From: Limisphaerales bacterium
GTDB lineage: Bacteria; Verrucomicrobiota; Verrucomicrobiia; Limisphaerales; UBA1100
NCBI GenBank assembly: GCA_014382585.1
Contig: JACNJL010000030.1
Coordinates: 36,535-100,534 of the forward strand
Reading direction: 5' to 3'
Length of the DNA stretch: 64,000 nt
The notes under the pieces were generated by a model. It made no database searches and was not told the DNA's origin. It saw only the letters and a program-made list of their open reading frames with translations. This document shows, piece by piece, positions 44,373 to 53,408 of the stretch. The position numbers and the translations under genes are program-made. Within the stretch, counting starts at the first letter, position 1. Each line of letters opens with the position of its first letter.

Positions 44373-46601
44373 CTACGGCGCCCGAAATTTCAGCGTCGGA
44401 CCAACAGGCAGGCGGTGGCGGCTGTGGTCGGGGGAGAGATCGGAAAAGGCGGGGATGGACTGGGGCCGGGTGAGGTGACTGTCGCGAATCAGGAGGCTGC
44501 GGATGATGTTAATGTGTGGATGAACGAGCGGCGAGAGACCGTCGAAGGCGTCCGGGGATTTAAACTGATCGCCATCGCCGGCACGGGTGGTGGCGAGCAG
44601 GGCGTAGCGTTGCTTGGGTTGGAGGGCAATTGGCTTGGGGAGGGCAATGTAGCGGAAGGCGCCGTCGAGCTCGGCCTTGGTTCCCTCGGGCACAGTGACA
44701 CGGGCGATCTCGGTGGGCGGCGTGGTGTCCATCGCCACGAGGCGAATGGTGTGGGCGGTTTTGAGGCCGCGCCGTTTGCCATTGGGATCCGGTAGGCTGG
44801 GTTGGTCGCGCTGGGTTTCGTCGGGGATGGCGCGGGCGGGTCGGATGGGTTGATCGCGATCATGGTCATCCCACAGGCCGAGATGGGTGACGCGCTTTGC
44901 CTTGGCGGTTAGCGTGAATTCAAAACCAATCTCGCCGGTGACATCGTTGCGCAGATTGTGCCAGCCTTCAGTTTGGATGAGGGCGGGACCCGGCTTCAAA
45001 TTCAAATCGCGCGCGTGACCGCGATTGTGGATTTCTAATAGCTCGGCGGCCAGTTGCTTGGCCAAGATGGTATTGGTCTCAACCTCGTCGTCTTCGTAAA
45101 GGTTTTGCTCCAGATCATAAAACGCGCGCGGAACGGCGGCGCCCAGATGGCTGTCGCGAATGGACGGCAGGGCGAGGCCGCCTTCCACGAGCAGTTTGTG
45201 CGAGCCTTTGCGAATGACGAGCGTATCGTTGGAGAACGGCGGGCCGAGGTGGCAGAAGAATACGCGCGGTCGCAAGTCCGGCTTGGGGGTTTTAGCGGTC
45301 CAGTACGCGAGACAATCGTGGCTGTCCTGCGCCTCGTGCGAGGCGAGTTGATGGCCGGTTATGGTGGCCAGCGTTGCGTAGAGGTCGGTGAGGGAAACGA
45401 TGGATTCATTGAGTGTCCCGCCCTCGATTTTATCTTTCCAGTACACCAGAAACGGCACGCGAATACCGCCTTCCCAGAGCTTGGCTTTCTTGCCGCGCAG
45501 CCCGCCGCTCTCGCGGTTGCGGCCGAGATTGTCGCCGACGTTGGGGCCGTTGTCGCTGGTGAAAATGATGAGCGTGTTTTCGATCAACCGATGACCCGGC
45601 CAGCGCGGATCCTCGGTGTCGCGCAAAGTTTCCAGCAGTTTGCCGAAGGCGATGTCGTTTTCCAGAATCATGTCGCCCCGATCGCCGGCAGGTGTGCCGT
45701 CGTTCCATCGGCTGACGCCTTTCACCGCCTCGCCATCGATGGTTTTGGGCACGGCATAATCGCCGTCTTTCTCATTGCGCTGGTAGTGGTTCGCGTTGGG
45801 AACGTAGTAGAGGAAAAACGGTTCCTTGGCGCGGGCTTGGCGTTGGAGAAAGGCCTGGGCTTCGCGCAGGTAAACGGGGCCAATCTGGGCAAGATCCCAA
45901 TCCGGCGCGGCGAAAATGCGGCGCTCGCGGTGCTTGAACCCAATCCGGCGCATCCGGTCGCGGTCGGTATAGGTCCAGCGATCGTTGCGAATGTAAATGC
46001 GCGGCTCGGTGTCGAGCGAATCCTCGGTGTTGCCGGGCACGCCAAAGAATTCATCGAAGCCATGATGCGTCGGGCCATCGAGCACGGGGCGCGTGAAGTC
46101 GACATCCTCGTAATAATAATCGGTGGCCGGCTTGCCCGTGCCGTTATCGAATGCCATGCCCACATGATATTTGCCAATGGCCGCCGTGCGATAGCCGCGC
46201 GTCTGTAGCATCTCCGGCAATGTGCTGAGCGCGCGCTGGATCATCGGCGTATTGGGCCCGTGCGGCAACCAGCCCTGTTGCTTGAGATATGCGCGGTGAG
46301 CAAAGCGGCCGGTCAACAGTGCGTACCGCGTGGAGGAACACATGGAGGCCGGCGCGTAGGCATTATTAAACACCACCGCCTGCTGGGCGAACGCCTTGAG
46401 TTGCGGCGTGCGTTGCGTGAGTGCAATCGGCTCCGCCTTCGGTCCCATGCGGACGCCAAGATACGCGCTCGTATCGCCGATCCCCATGTCGTCGGCCATC
46501 ATCAGGACGATGTTGGGTAAAGCGGGCCGAGATGGTTCCGCGGCCAAGGACGCGGCCCAAATGATCAGTACCCCCAGCAGTTGAGCAACGCGCGACTTCA
46601 A
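44373..46601 (-). CDS. Type I sulfatase with non-canonical CSSTR motif and extra C-terminal region
   Basis: 742 residues. Leader MKSRVAQLLGVLIIWAASLA; PNIVLMMADDMGIGDTSAYLG (Asp37, Asp38). The maturation motif reads CSSTR (88-92): Pro or Ala at +2 is replaced by Ser, unlike all other sulfatases here. IGKYHVG, YYVPNANHYQRNE and FTSDNGPNVGDNLGRNRESGG are otherwise standard. The last ~170 residues form an additional sandwich-like domain (VTGEIGFEFTLTAKAKRVTHLGLWDD). Its start overlaps the stop of the upstream DUF1552 gene by four bases (ATGA), so it belongs to the cytochrome-DUF1552-sulfatase operon. Whether it is matured is open. Confidence 0.92.
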   Translation of the reverse strand: MKSRVAQLLGVLIIWAASLAAEPSRPALPNIVLMMADDMGIGDTSAYLGVRMGPKAEPIALTQRTPQLKAFAQQAVVFNNAYAPASMCSSTRYALLTGRFAHRAYLKQQGWLPHGPNTPMIQRALSTLPEMLQTRGYRTAAIGKYHVGMAFDNGTGKPATDYYYEDVDFTRPVLDGPTHHGFDEFFGVPGNTEDSLDTEPRIYIRNDRWTYTDRDRMRRIGFKHRERRIFAAPDWDLAQIGPVYLREAQAFLQRQARAKEPFFLYYVPNANHYQRNEKDGDYAVPKTIDGEAVKGVSRWNDGTPAGDRGDMILENDIAFGKLLETLRDTEDPRWPGHRLIENTLIIFTSDNGPNVGDNLGRNRESGGLRGKKAKLWEGGIRVPFLVYWKDKIEGGTLNESIVSLTDLYATLATITGHQLASHEAQDSHDCLAYWTAKTPKPDLRPRVFFCHLGPPFSNDTLVIRKGSHKLLVEGGLALPSIRDSHLGAAVPRAFYDLEQNLYEDDEVETNTILAKQLAAELLEIHNRGHARDLNLKPGPALIQTEGWHNLRNDVTGEIGFEFTLTAKAKRVTHLGLWDDHDRDQPIRPARAIPDETQRDQPSLPDPNGKRRGLKTAHTIRLVAMDTTPPTEIARVTVPEGTKAELDGAFRYIALPKPIALQPKQRYALLATTRAGDGDQFKSPDAFDGLSPLVHPHINIIRSLLIRDSHLTRPQSIPAFSDLSPDHSRHRLPVGPTLKFRAP

Positions 46602-47881
46602 CTTTCCAGCCCGTGGAGGGTGCTCTTCGTGCTGCTACCGAACTGATCAATCTCCACACCCATGCGTTGGGCAAGGGGGACGAAGAGGTTGGCGAAGGGC
46701 GTGTTGTTGTCCGGATCGTGGGCGGCATGGTGGCCGTGTTTGTAACCACCACCGGCAAGCAGAATGGGTAGGTTGTGCCAGCTGTGAGAGGAGGCGTTGC
46801 CGAGGTTGGAGCCAAACAGGACGGCGGTGTGGTCGAGTAGATGGCCGCCGGCTTCCTTCACGTTCTTGAGCTTGGTGAGAAATTCGCTGAACACCGAAAA
46901 CTCGGCCGCCTCGATGCGGGTAAGCTCCTCGATCTTTTGCTCATCGCGGCCGTGGTGGGAGAGCATGTGCCAGTCGGTGCGGACGCCGGGAATGTTGCTG
47001 GGCACGGCGTTCATGCCGCCGAGGGAATAGGCGATCACGCGCGTGGAATCGGTCTGTAACGCCAGCAGGGTGAGGTCGTTCAACAGACGTTGCTTGGCGA
47101 GGATGTCGTTGCGGTCGGCGACGTCCTGCGGTTCTTTGTAGTTGATCTTCGGCTTGGGGCGTTTGGCCCATTCCTTGTTTTGCTGCAGCCGAATCTCCAG
47201 CTCGCGCACGGAGGTGAAATATTCATCCAGCTTCTCACGGTCGCGCGCGCCGAGGGAAATGCTGAGCAGCTTGGCGTCGTCCAGCACGGTGTCGAGAATG
47301 CTGCGGCCGCGCTCGAGGTTTTTCAGTTCCTCAGCCACTTCCTGCTCGGTGCCGTCCACAAACAACTGGCGAAAAATTTTGGCCGGATGCGTCTGCGCGG
47401 GGATCTGCACGCCATTGGCCGTCCACGACAACGACGAGCCGCGCGCACCGATGGTCATCGAGGGGAACCGCGTGGCCGCGCCGACGTGGCGGGCCATCAA
47501 TTGATCCAGCGAGATGGTGTTCTTAAACCCGGCCAAGCCCGGGCGAGGCGAGCTGGTGAGCCAGGTCAGTTCGCTGGTGTGCCCGTTGGCGCCGTTGGAG
47601 TTCGGATGCGACAAGCCGGAGAACACGGTGAACTCCTTCCGGTGCTTCTCCAGCTTTTGCAGGTACACCGGCGCTTTGTAGTTTGCCCCGGCCTCAGTGG
47701 GGATAAAGTTAGGCGCGTGAAAGCCGAGCCCGGCATTCATTGCCACAAACCGTTTCGGCGCGGCGGCGGCCTTGGCAAAGGCGGGCATCATGGCGCTCAG
47801 AAAGGGAAGGGCCACAGAGGCGCCGGTGCCTCTCAGAAAGGCGCGGCGGTTCAGTGAAGTCTTGGTGGCGATGAAACTCAT
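46598..47881 (-). CDS. DUF1552 protein (pair 2), Tat leader
   Basis: 427 residues of DUF1552. Twin-arginine leader NRRAFLRGTGASVALPFL. The HxxSHH motif is intact (HMLSHH), along with FVAMNAGLGFHAPNF, FSGLSHPNSNGANGHTSE, LFGSNLGNASSHSWHNLPILLAGGG and the closing AQRMGVEIDQFG. Function unknown; presumed exported. It is one base downstream of the DUF1592 gene (47883-50300) and overlaps the sulfatase start by four bases, making it the middle gene of a three-gene operon. Confidence 0.95.
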   Translation of the reverse strand: MSFIATKTSLNRRAFLRGTGASVALPFLSAMMPAFAKAAAAPKRFVAMNAGLGFHAPNFIPTEAGANYKAPVYLQKLEKHRKEFTVFSGLSHPNSNGANGHTSELTWLTSSPRPGLAGFKNTISLDQLMARHVGAATRFPSMTIGARGSSLSWTANGVQIPAQTHPAKIFRQLFVDGTEQEVAEELKNLERGRSILDTVLDDAKLLSISLGARDREKLDEYFTSVRELEIRLQQNKEWAKRPKPKINYKEPQDVADRNDILAKQRLLNDLTLLALQTDSTRVIAYSLGGMNAVPSNIPGVRTDWHMLSHHGRDEQKIEELTRIEAAEFSVFSEFLTKLKNVKEAGGHLLDHTAVLFGSNLGNASSHSWHNLPILLAGGGYKHGHHAAHDPDNNTPFANLFVPLAQRMGVEIDQFGSSTKSTLHGLES

Positions 47882-47882
47882 G

Positions 47883-50300
47883 TTATTTGTTCAGGAAAAT
47901 TTCGGATTGGATGATACGATGGATGAGGTCGCGAAGGCGATGTTTGTTTTGGGCAGTGTCGGCGACGATGCGGTCGAGCTCGGCTCGGTCGGAGAAGCCC
48001 AGCTCGCGGCCGGTGGCAAAGGTGAGCAGCTTGCTGGCCAAGGCGCGGGCGAGGCGGTCGTCGTGGGTGGCGAGGTAATCGCGATAGGCGGCGAAGTCCG
48101 GGTAGGCGCTGCCGTCGGTGAATTGGCCGGAGCTGTCCACGGGCGGCCCGAGGCGGTACTGCACTTTGCGGCCGCGCACGACGGCATCCACGCGTTCGCT
48201 TTCGGAATGGCGATTGCGGAAACGGTCGCGGCGGAGGCCAATGACGTCAAAGCTTTCCAGCGCGAACCCGAGCGGATCAATCTGGTCGTGGCAGGAAGCG
48301 CAGCTGGCGACATCCCGATGTTTATCCAGCAGCTCACGCAGGGTGGCGGCGCCGCGGATGTCCGGCTCCACGCCAGGGATGTTCGGCGGCGGCGGGGTGG
48401 GGGTGATGCCGAGGATGCGTTCCATCACGTACACGCCGCGCACCACGGGCGAGGTGGCGGAGCCGTTGGCGGAGACCTTGAGTACACTGCCCTGGCTGAG
48501 GAAGCCGCCGCGCCAACTGTTGGCGGGCAGGTTCACTTTGCGGAACTGCGAACCGGTCACGCCGGCGATGCCGTAGTGCTCGGCCATGCGATCGTTGAGC
48601 AGGGCGAAGTCGCTTTTCACGACGTTGGCGACCGGATGATTGCCGGCGATTAGTTCGCGCAAAAACGCCTCCGTCTCGCGCGACATGGAGAAGCGCAGGT
48701 AGGGTTCGTACTCCGGATAGAGTGTGCGATCGGGCACGGTGAAATCCATCTCGCGCAGGTTCAGCCAGGCCTCGGTGAAGTCCGTGATGAAGCGGGCGAA
48801 ACGCGCGTCTTTCAGCAGGCGCTCGGTCTGGGCGCGGAGGTTGGGGCGCAGTTTGCCGGCGCGGGCGAGTGCGAGCAGTTCGGCATCCGGCGCGGTGCGC
48901 GTGAGGAAATAGGACAGGCGACTGGCCAGTGCAAAGTCGTCCTGTGCCCCGGCTGGTTCGCGCAGGAACAGAAAATGCGGCGAACACAAAATCGCTCGGG
49001 CCGCCGTGCGCAGCGCCGGTTCAAAGGCCTCGCCCTTGGCGCGTTCGGTCTCGAATAATTTTACGTACGGCGCGACTTCGTTCGGATCCACCGGCCGACG
49101 GAACGCCGCTGTGGTTAGCCGTCCCAGCGCCTGCTCGGCATCGGCCTGTTCGTCGGTGGATTTGATTTCGAATCGCGGTATGTACGATGATCGGTTTCGG
49201 TCGTTCGGATTGCGCGGCGGAATCTCCGTGCGTTGGATGCCCGCAAATAGCAGCTTGTGTCCGGCCGAGGGAAACTCCTCGAACAACGGCCCTTCCAGCT
49301 CCACTGAATGAATGCCGAGCCCCGGCGTTTTCACCGTGCTCAAGGGAATTTTCTCTTTGCGCCGTCGGCCGAGATCGGGATCGATGATTCCGTACGGCTC
49401 CACGCTGATCATATATTGCGCGCCGATCTTCACGGTCAACTCCACCGTGTGCATCTTGTCCGGGCCGCCGGGCGGAAATGAAAAATAGCCGACCACCGGT
49501 TGGGGCAGGCCGCGTTGGTAGGTGGTTAGGCCAACCGAAAACGTGACCGGCTGATCGGTTTGATAGGCAAACCCGTGGACCTTCACCCGGTAAACCCCTT
49601 CCGTCCGTGTGCGGGCCGAGCGGATCATGCCTGAGGGGTAGCCGGTGCGCTGGAACCGCACGATGGAATCATCCTTCAGCTTCAGCCAAGTGTCGTCGAG
49701 AAATCGTTCGCCGCCCTTGTCGAGCGTGTAGCGCCCCACGATCTTATCCGGCTTGGGCTTCTCCGGCGTCCGGGCAATCGCGTTGTCCAACACCACATTC
49801 GCCGCCTTCAGGTATCGCTGCATGTGTTGCATGGAAATGCCGAGCGCCTGGCCGACGTTGTCGAATTCATGCGAGCGCCCGTCCTCCGGTAGCATCTCCT
49901 CCAGCTCCAGCGATATGCCGAAGAGGTCGTTCATGGTATTCTCGTACTCGCGCCGATTGAGCCGGCGCAACACCGTCCCTTTCGCCGCCGCGTGCGCCTG
50001 CACCAGTCGCGGTCCCAGTGCCGCCCGAAACGCCGCCAGTTCCTTCGCCTCCGGTCGATCCGTCACCTTCGCCGGGGGCATCTCGCCCGCCGTCACGCGA
50101 TCAAAAAGCCGTTCCCATTTTGCAAACACCGCCGGATCCGAAAGATCGCGCCCGAGCTTCTCCAGATCCAACCCGCCCTTCGCCGCGCCCTCGCCGTGGC
50201 AGTCAAAACAATGCGCCTCCAAAAACGCCGCCGTCGGCTTGTCAAAAGCCCAAGCGGCCGCACCACTCAGCAGGCACACAATGAAAATCGCACTTCGCAT
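47883..50300 (-). CDS. DUF1592-family cytochrome-like protein (pair 2)
   Basis: 805 residues. Signal peptide (1-17); CFDCH haem motif in the N-terminal cytochrome-like domain; then DUF1587 (RRLNRREYENTMNDLF), DUF1595, DUF1592 (AEHYGIAGVTGSQFRKV), DUF1588 (NGSATSPVVRGVYVMERIL) and DUF1585 (DRLARALASKLLTFATGREL). A second haem-type motif, CASCH, lies in VASCASCHDQIDPLGFALESF. Two CxxCH motifs suggest two haems in an exported redox protein. First gene of the operon ending in the CSSTR sulfatase. Confidence 0.94.
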   Translation of the reverse strand: MRSAIFIVCLLSGAAAWAFDKPTAAFLEAHCFDCHGEGAAKGGLDLEKLGRDLSDPAVFAKWERLFDRVTAGEMPPAKVTDRPEAKELAAFRAALGPRLVQAHAAAKGTVLRRLNRREYENTMNDLFGISLELEEMLPEDGRSHEFDNVGQALGISMQHMQRYLKAANVVLDNAIARTPEKPKPDKIVGRYTLDKGGERFLDDTWLKLKDDSIVRFQRTGYPSGMIRSARTRTEGVYRVKVHGFAYQTDQPVTFSVGLTTYQRGLPQPVVGYFSFPPGGPDKMHTVELTVKIGAQYMISVEPYGIIDPDLGRRRKEKIPLSTVKTPGLGIHSVELEGPLFEEFPSAGHKLLFAGIQRTEIPPRNPNDRNRSSYIPRFEIKSTDEQADAEQALGRLTTAAFRRPVDPNEVAPYVKLFETERAKGEAFEPALRTAARAILCSPHFLFLREPAGAQDDFALASRLSYFLTRTAPDAELLALARAGKLRPNLRAQTERLLKDARFARFITDFTEAWLNLREMDFTVPDRTLYPEYEPYLRFSMSRETEAFLRELIAGNHPVANVVKSDFALLNDRMAEHYGIAGVTGSQFRKVNLPANSWRGGFLSQGSVLKVSANGSATSPVVRGVYVMERILGITPTPPPPNIPGVEPDIRGAATLRELLDKHRDVASCASCHDQIDPLGFALESFDVIGLRRDRFRNRHSESERVDAVVRGRKVQYRLGPPVDSSGQFTDGSAYPDFAAYRDYLATHDDRLARALASKLLTFATGRELGFSDRAELDRIVADTAQNKHRLRDLIHRIIQSEIFLNK

Positions 50301-50462
50301 AAACGGCCCTGAGCCTAGCGACTAAAGGGCGTGGATCAAGCACGCAAGGCAACCTCCCGCCAGCATTAGAATGAAATGAATGTTTTTCATGGGTCGGGAA
50401 AGGATGACGCGCCACAAGCGAGTGGCAACCAGAATCGCCCGCGTTTGTCCCTGCGAACAGTG

Positions 50463-51848
50463 TTAAAATAATTCTGAAATTGGCTGACCGCCTTCGGTGA
50501 CGATGGGGATGGGGCGGCCTTGCGCGTTAGTCCAGTGGGAATTGAGATCGATGCCGAGGTGTTGGAAAACGGTGGCGGCAAGGTCGCTCGGGCCGACGCG
50601 ACGGGTAGCGACGTCGTAGCCCTTGCGGTCGGTGCTGCCGATGACGCGGCCGTGGTTGAGACCGCCGCCGGCCATGACCATCGACATGACGCGCGCCCAA
50701 TGGCCGCGTCCGGCGGTTTTGGTCATGACGGGGGATCGACCGAATTCGCCCATCATTATAATCAACGTGTCGTCGAGGAGGCCGCGTTGCTCAAGGTCGG
50801 TGACGATGGCATTCAAGGTGCGATCGACACGGGGCATTAGCGGCTTGAGCCCCTTCGTGATTCCGCCCCAACGAACTTCGTCGCCGTGATGGTCGAAATA
50901 GCCCCACGCGCCGCTGACGAGCACAAAGGTCGAGCCGGCTTCGACGAGGCGGCGAGCGAGCAGTGCCTTTTGGCCGATGCTATCGCGCCCATAAAAATCG
51001 CGCATCTTAACGGTCTCTTCATCGAGATTGAAAGCGCGCTTGGCGCGGCCGGAGAGAACCGTGTCGAGCGCTTGTTGCGTGTAATGATCGAGCTGCGCGA
51101 CGGTAGGATTGTTGTCGAGATCACGATGCATACGATCGAGCTGACCAAGCAACGAGCCGCGTTCGCGAAGGCGCGTGGTGGAGAAGCCCTCAGGCAATGC
51201 AAGGCGGCCGGCCAGGTCTTTGCCTTTCACCGGCGCGAAATCTCCACCCAAGTGGCCGGCCTCCCAAACATCCGAACGCCACGAATCGGCGAGGCCCACA
51301 AAGGCCGGCATACCTGGATGATTCGGCCCGCGAAACTTTGCCGCGATGGAGCCCATAGAAGGATAGCCACCGCCATCCTTGCCGTCGTTGGTGCGGCGCG
51401 CCAGCGGATTGCCGGCCTGCATGGTGATTGGCGTGTGGTTGCTCGCGCTGCAATCCACTCCGCGCAAGAGGGTGAGCTTGTCCATTAGCTTGGCGGTCAA
51501 CGGCAGATGCTCGCTTACGCGCACGCCGGGCAGCCGAGTGGGAATACTACCAAACGGCCCGCGGATTTCGCTGGGCGCATCAGGCTTGGGATCCCACATA
51601 TCAATGTGGCTCGGCCCGCCTGACAGCCAAAACAGAATAACGTTTTTTTTGCGCTTCGGCTTACCCGCCTTCGCCGCTGCCGCACGCTGTTGCAACAGCA
51701 TCGGCAATGAAAGTCCCGCCATACCAGTGAGCCCCGTTTGCAAAAACCACCGGCGCGAATTGACACGCAGCAAGTCGCCGCCCGCCGGACTAAAGAGAGG
51801 GGCAATCCCACTATCGGAGTGCTCGGATTGATTGCAATGCTCGCTCAT
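50463..51848 (-). CDS. DUF1501 protein (Tat-exported)
   Basis: 461 residues from the ATG at 51846-51848; an in-frame ATG at 51887 is possible, but the sequence there turns AT-rich and looks non-coding. Leader VNSRRWFLQTGLTGMAGLSLP. DUF1501 features: FWLSGGPSHIDMWDPKPDAPSEIRG, GVDCSASNHTPITMQ, LARRLVEAGSTFVLV, MMGEFGRSPVMTKTAGRGHW and MVMAGGGLNHG. Longer than the other DUF1501 protein here at its N-terminus. The coding stretch 50504-50633 is the source or sister of the fragment at 36094-36223. Divergent from the molybdopterin gene. Confidence 0.93.
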   Translation of the reverse strand: MSEHCNQSEHSDSGIAPLFSPAGGDLLRVNSRRWFLQTGLTGMAGLSLPMLLQQRAAAAKAGKPKRKKNVILFWLSGGPSHIDMWDPKPDAPSEIRGPFGSIPTRLPGVRVSEHLPLTAKLMDKLTLLRGVDCSASNHTPITMQAGNPLARRTNDGKDGGGYPSMGSIAAKFRGPNHPGMPAFVGLADSWRSDVWEAGHLGGDFAPVKGKDLAGRLALPEGFSTTRLRERGSLLGQLDRMHRDLDNNPTVAQLDHYTQQALDTVLSGRAKRAFNLDEETVKMRDFYGRDSIGQKALLARRLVEAGSTFVLVSGAWGYFDHHGDEVRWGGITKGLKPLMPRVDRTLNAIVTDLEQRGLLDDTLIIMMGEFGRSPVMTKTAGRGHWARVMSMVMAGGGLNHGRVIGSTDRKGYDVATRRVGPSDLAATVFQHLGIDLNSHWTNAQGRPIPIVTEGGQPISELF

Positions 51849-52129
51849 TTTTCGATTGTGCACATATGATTCGTTTTCAGAAACCATCAATCCAGTTTCG
51901 AAAAACCCTGCTCACGCAATATTTAGAAGACACAAAAAAGCAAGATATTCAGCGCAAATGAAGATGCCCGAGCTAATAATCAGTTCCCTGTCCGTCGTCT
52001 GTTCCTCGGTCAATGGAGACAACTGGTTGTATTCACCGTCATTGGAACTGAACAATGTGATCGGCGAGCAAGTATCAATTCGAGTTGCGTGTGGAAGACC
52101 GGAAACTACAATTCCAGCCACTGATCCTG

Positions 52130-53395
52130 ATGAAAACCACTCCCTTATCTCCTGAACTCTTTCAACAACACCGCGACGTAACGCGGCGTTTCTTTCTCCA
52201 ACTGGGTACCGCGGGAGTGACGGCGATGGGCGGGCGGGCGTTGTTTGCCGATGAGGCTGCAGATGCCAAGTTGATTGCCGAGGCGGCGGCGGATTTGGAG
52301 TATCTGACGGTGGCGGCGGAATTCGGCACGGTGGAGCGGGGCAATCCGCTGCCGTACAAGCTGCCGCTGGAGAAACGGCTGGAGGTGGGGCTGGAGCGCA
52401 AGACGTGGAAGCTCGACGTGATGGCCGATCCGAAGAGCAACGCGCAGCTCGGCAACCCGCTCTCGCGCGCGGCCGGCAACGCGCTGGATTTTCCCACGCT
52501 GATGCAGCTGGCCGAGCGGCATTCGGTGAAATTCTTGAAAGTGATTTCCTGCCTGAACATGAGCAAGCCGCTGGGGATGGGCCTGTGGGAAGGCGTGCCG
52601 TTGCGAACGGTGTTGTGGCGCACGCAGCCCAAGGCGAATGTGCGCCGCGTGTTTTTTTACGGGCATCACAATGACGATCCGAAGCAGATGTTCCGCGGCT
52701 CGCTGCCGATCGGGCGGGTGCTGGAGGATCCGCCCGGCGATCTGCCGGTGATTCTGTGCTACAAGCTCAACGGCCAATGGCTCAGCGGCAAGCGCGGTGG
52801 GCCGGTGCGGATGATCATCCCTGAGGCGTACGGATTCAAAAACGTGAAGTGGCTTAAGAGTGTGGTGCTCACCAACGAACCGTTTGCCAATGACACCTAC
52901 GCCGGCGGCAACAACGACGTCGATACGTGGATGAAATCCATGGCGCGGTTCATCTATCTGCCGCGCCGCGAAAAGGCCGGCGCGCCTGTGGCCGTCACTG
53001 GCATGGCGCAGGTGGGCGTGGGCGGCGTGAGCAACGTTCAGGTGTGCGTGCTGCCCCGCGGCAAAGCCTGGCCGGCTGAGGATCCGTACCTCACCAAGGC
53101 GCCATGGCGCGATGCGCAGCTGCTGCCGGCCCCGACGCATTGGGGCGAGGAATTGCCCGGCGGCAAACTGCCCGCGGGCGTTTCGAACTTCACCGATGCC
53201 GGCCGCCCCAAGCATTGGCCCCAACGTTACACGCTCGCGCACTGGGCCACGCTGTTGAAAGGCTTGAAGCCCGGCGAGTACGATGTGTATTGCCGGACCA
53301 TTGACAACAAAGGCATCGCCCAGCCGCTGCCGCGTCCGTTTAAAAAATCCGGCCGCAATGCCATTTCAAAAGCGCAGCTGACGGTGGAGGGTTGA
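52130..53395 (+). CDS. Sulfite-oxidase-type molybdopterin oxidoreductase
   Basis: 421 residues from the ATG at 52130. Twin-arginine leader (VTRRFFLQLGTAGVTAM) implies export with folded cofactor. The central region matches the sulfite-oxidase molybdopterin-binding fold (PF00174): KVISCLNMSKPLGMGLWEGVPLRTVL with Cys141 as the probable Mo ligand, GPVRMIIPEAYGFKNVKWLKSVVL, and a C-terminal SoxC/MoeA-like beta domain (MAQVGVGGVSNVQVCVLP). Sulfite oxidation would be a plausible use for sulfate-ester or sulfonate catabolism, but the substrate is inference. It precedes the FG-GAP/ASPIC gene by 13 bp. Confidence 0.88.
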   Translation: MKTTPLSPELFQQHRDVTRRFFLQLGTAGVTAMGGRALFADEAADAKLIAEAAADLEYLTVAAEFGTVERGNPLPYKLPLEKRLEVGLERKTWKLDVMADPKSNAQLGNPLSRAAGNALDFPTLMQLAERHSVKFLKVISCLNMSKPLGMGLWEGVPLRTVLWRTQPKANVRRVFFYGHHNDDPKQMFRGSLPIGRVLEDPPGDLPVILCYKLNGQWLSGKRGGPVRMIIPEAYGFKNVKWLKSVVLTNEPFANDTYAGGNNDVDTWMKSMARFIYLPRREKAGAPVAVTGMAQVGVGGVSNVQVCVLPRGKAWPAEDPYLTKAPWRDAQLLPAPTHWGEELPGGKLPAGVSNFTDAGRPKHWPQRYTLAHWATLLKGLKPGEYDVYCRTIDNKGIAQPLPRPFKKSGRNAISKAQLTVEG

Positions 53396-53408
53396 ATTTG
53401 AAAGAAAC

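Noticed and set aside
52145..53242. 365-codon minus-strand frame opposite the molybdopterin gene
   Set aside because: The plus strand holds a Tat-leader oxidoreductase with the expected Cys; the reverse is a shadow.
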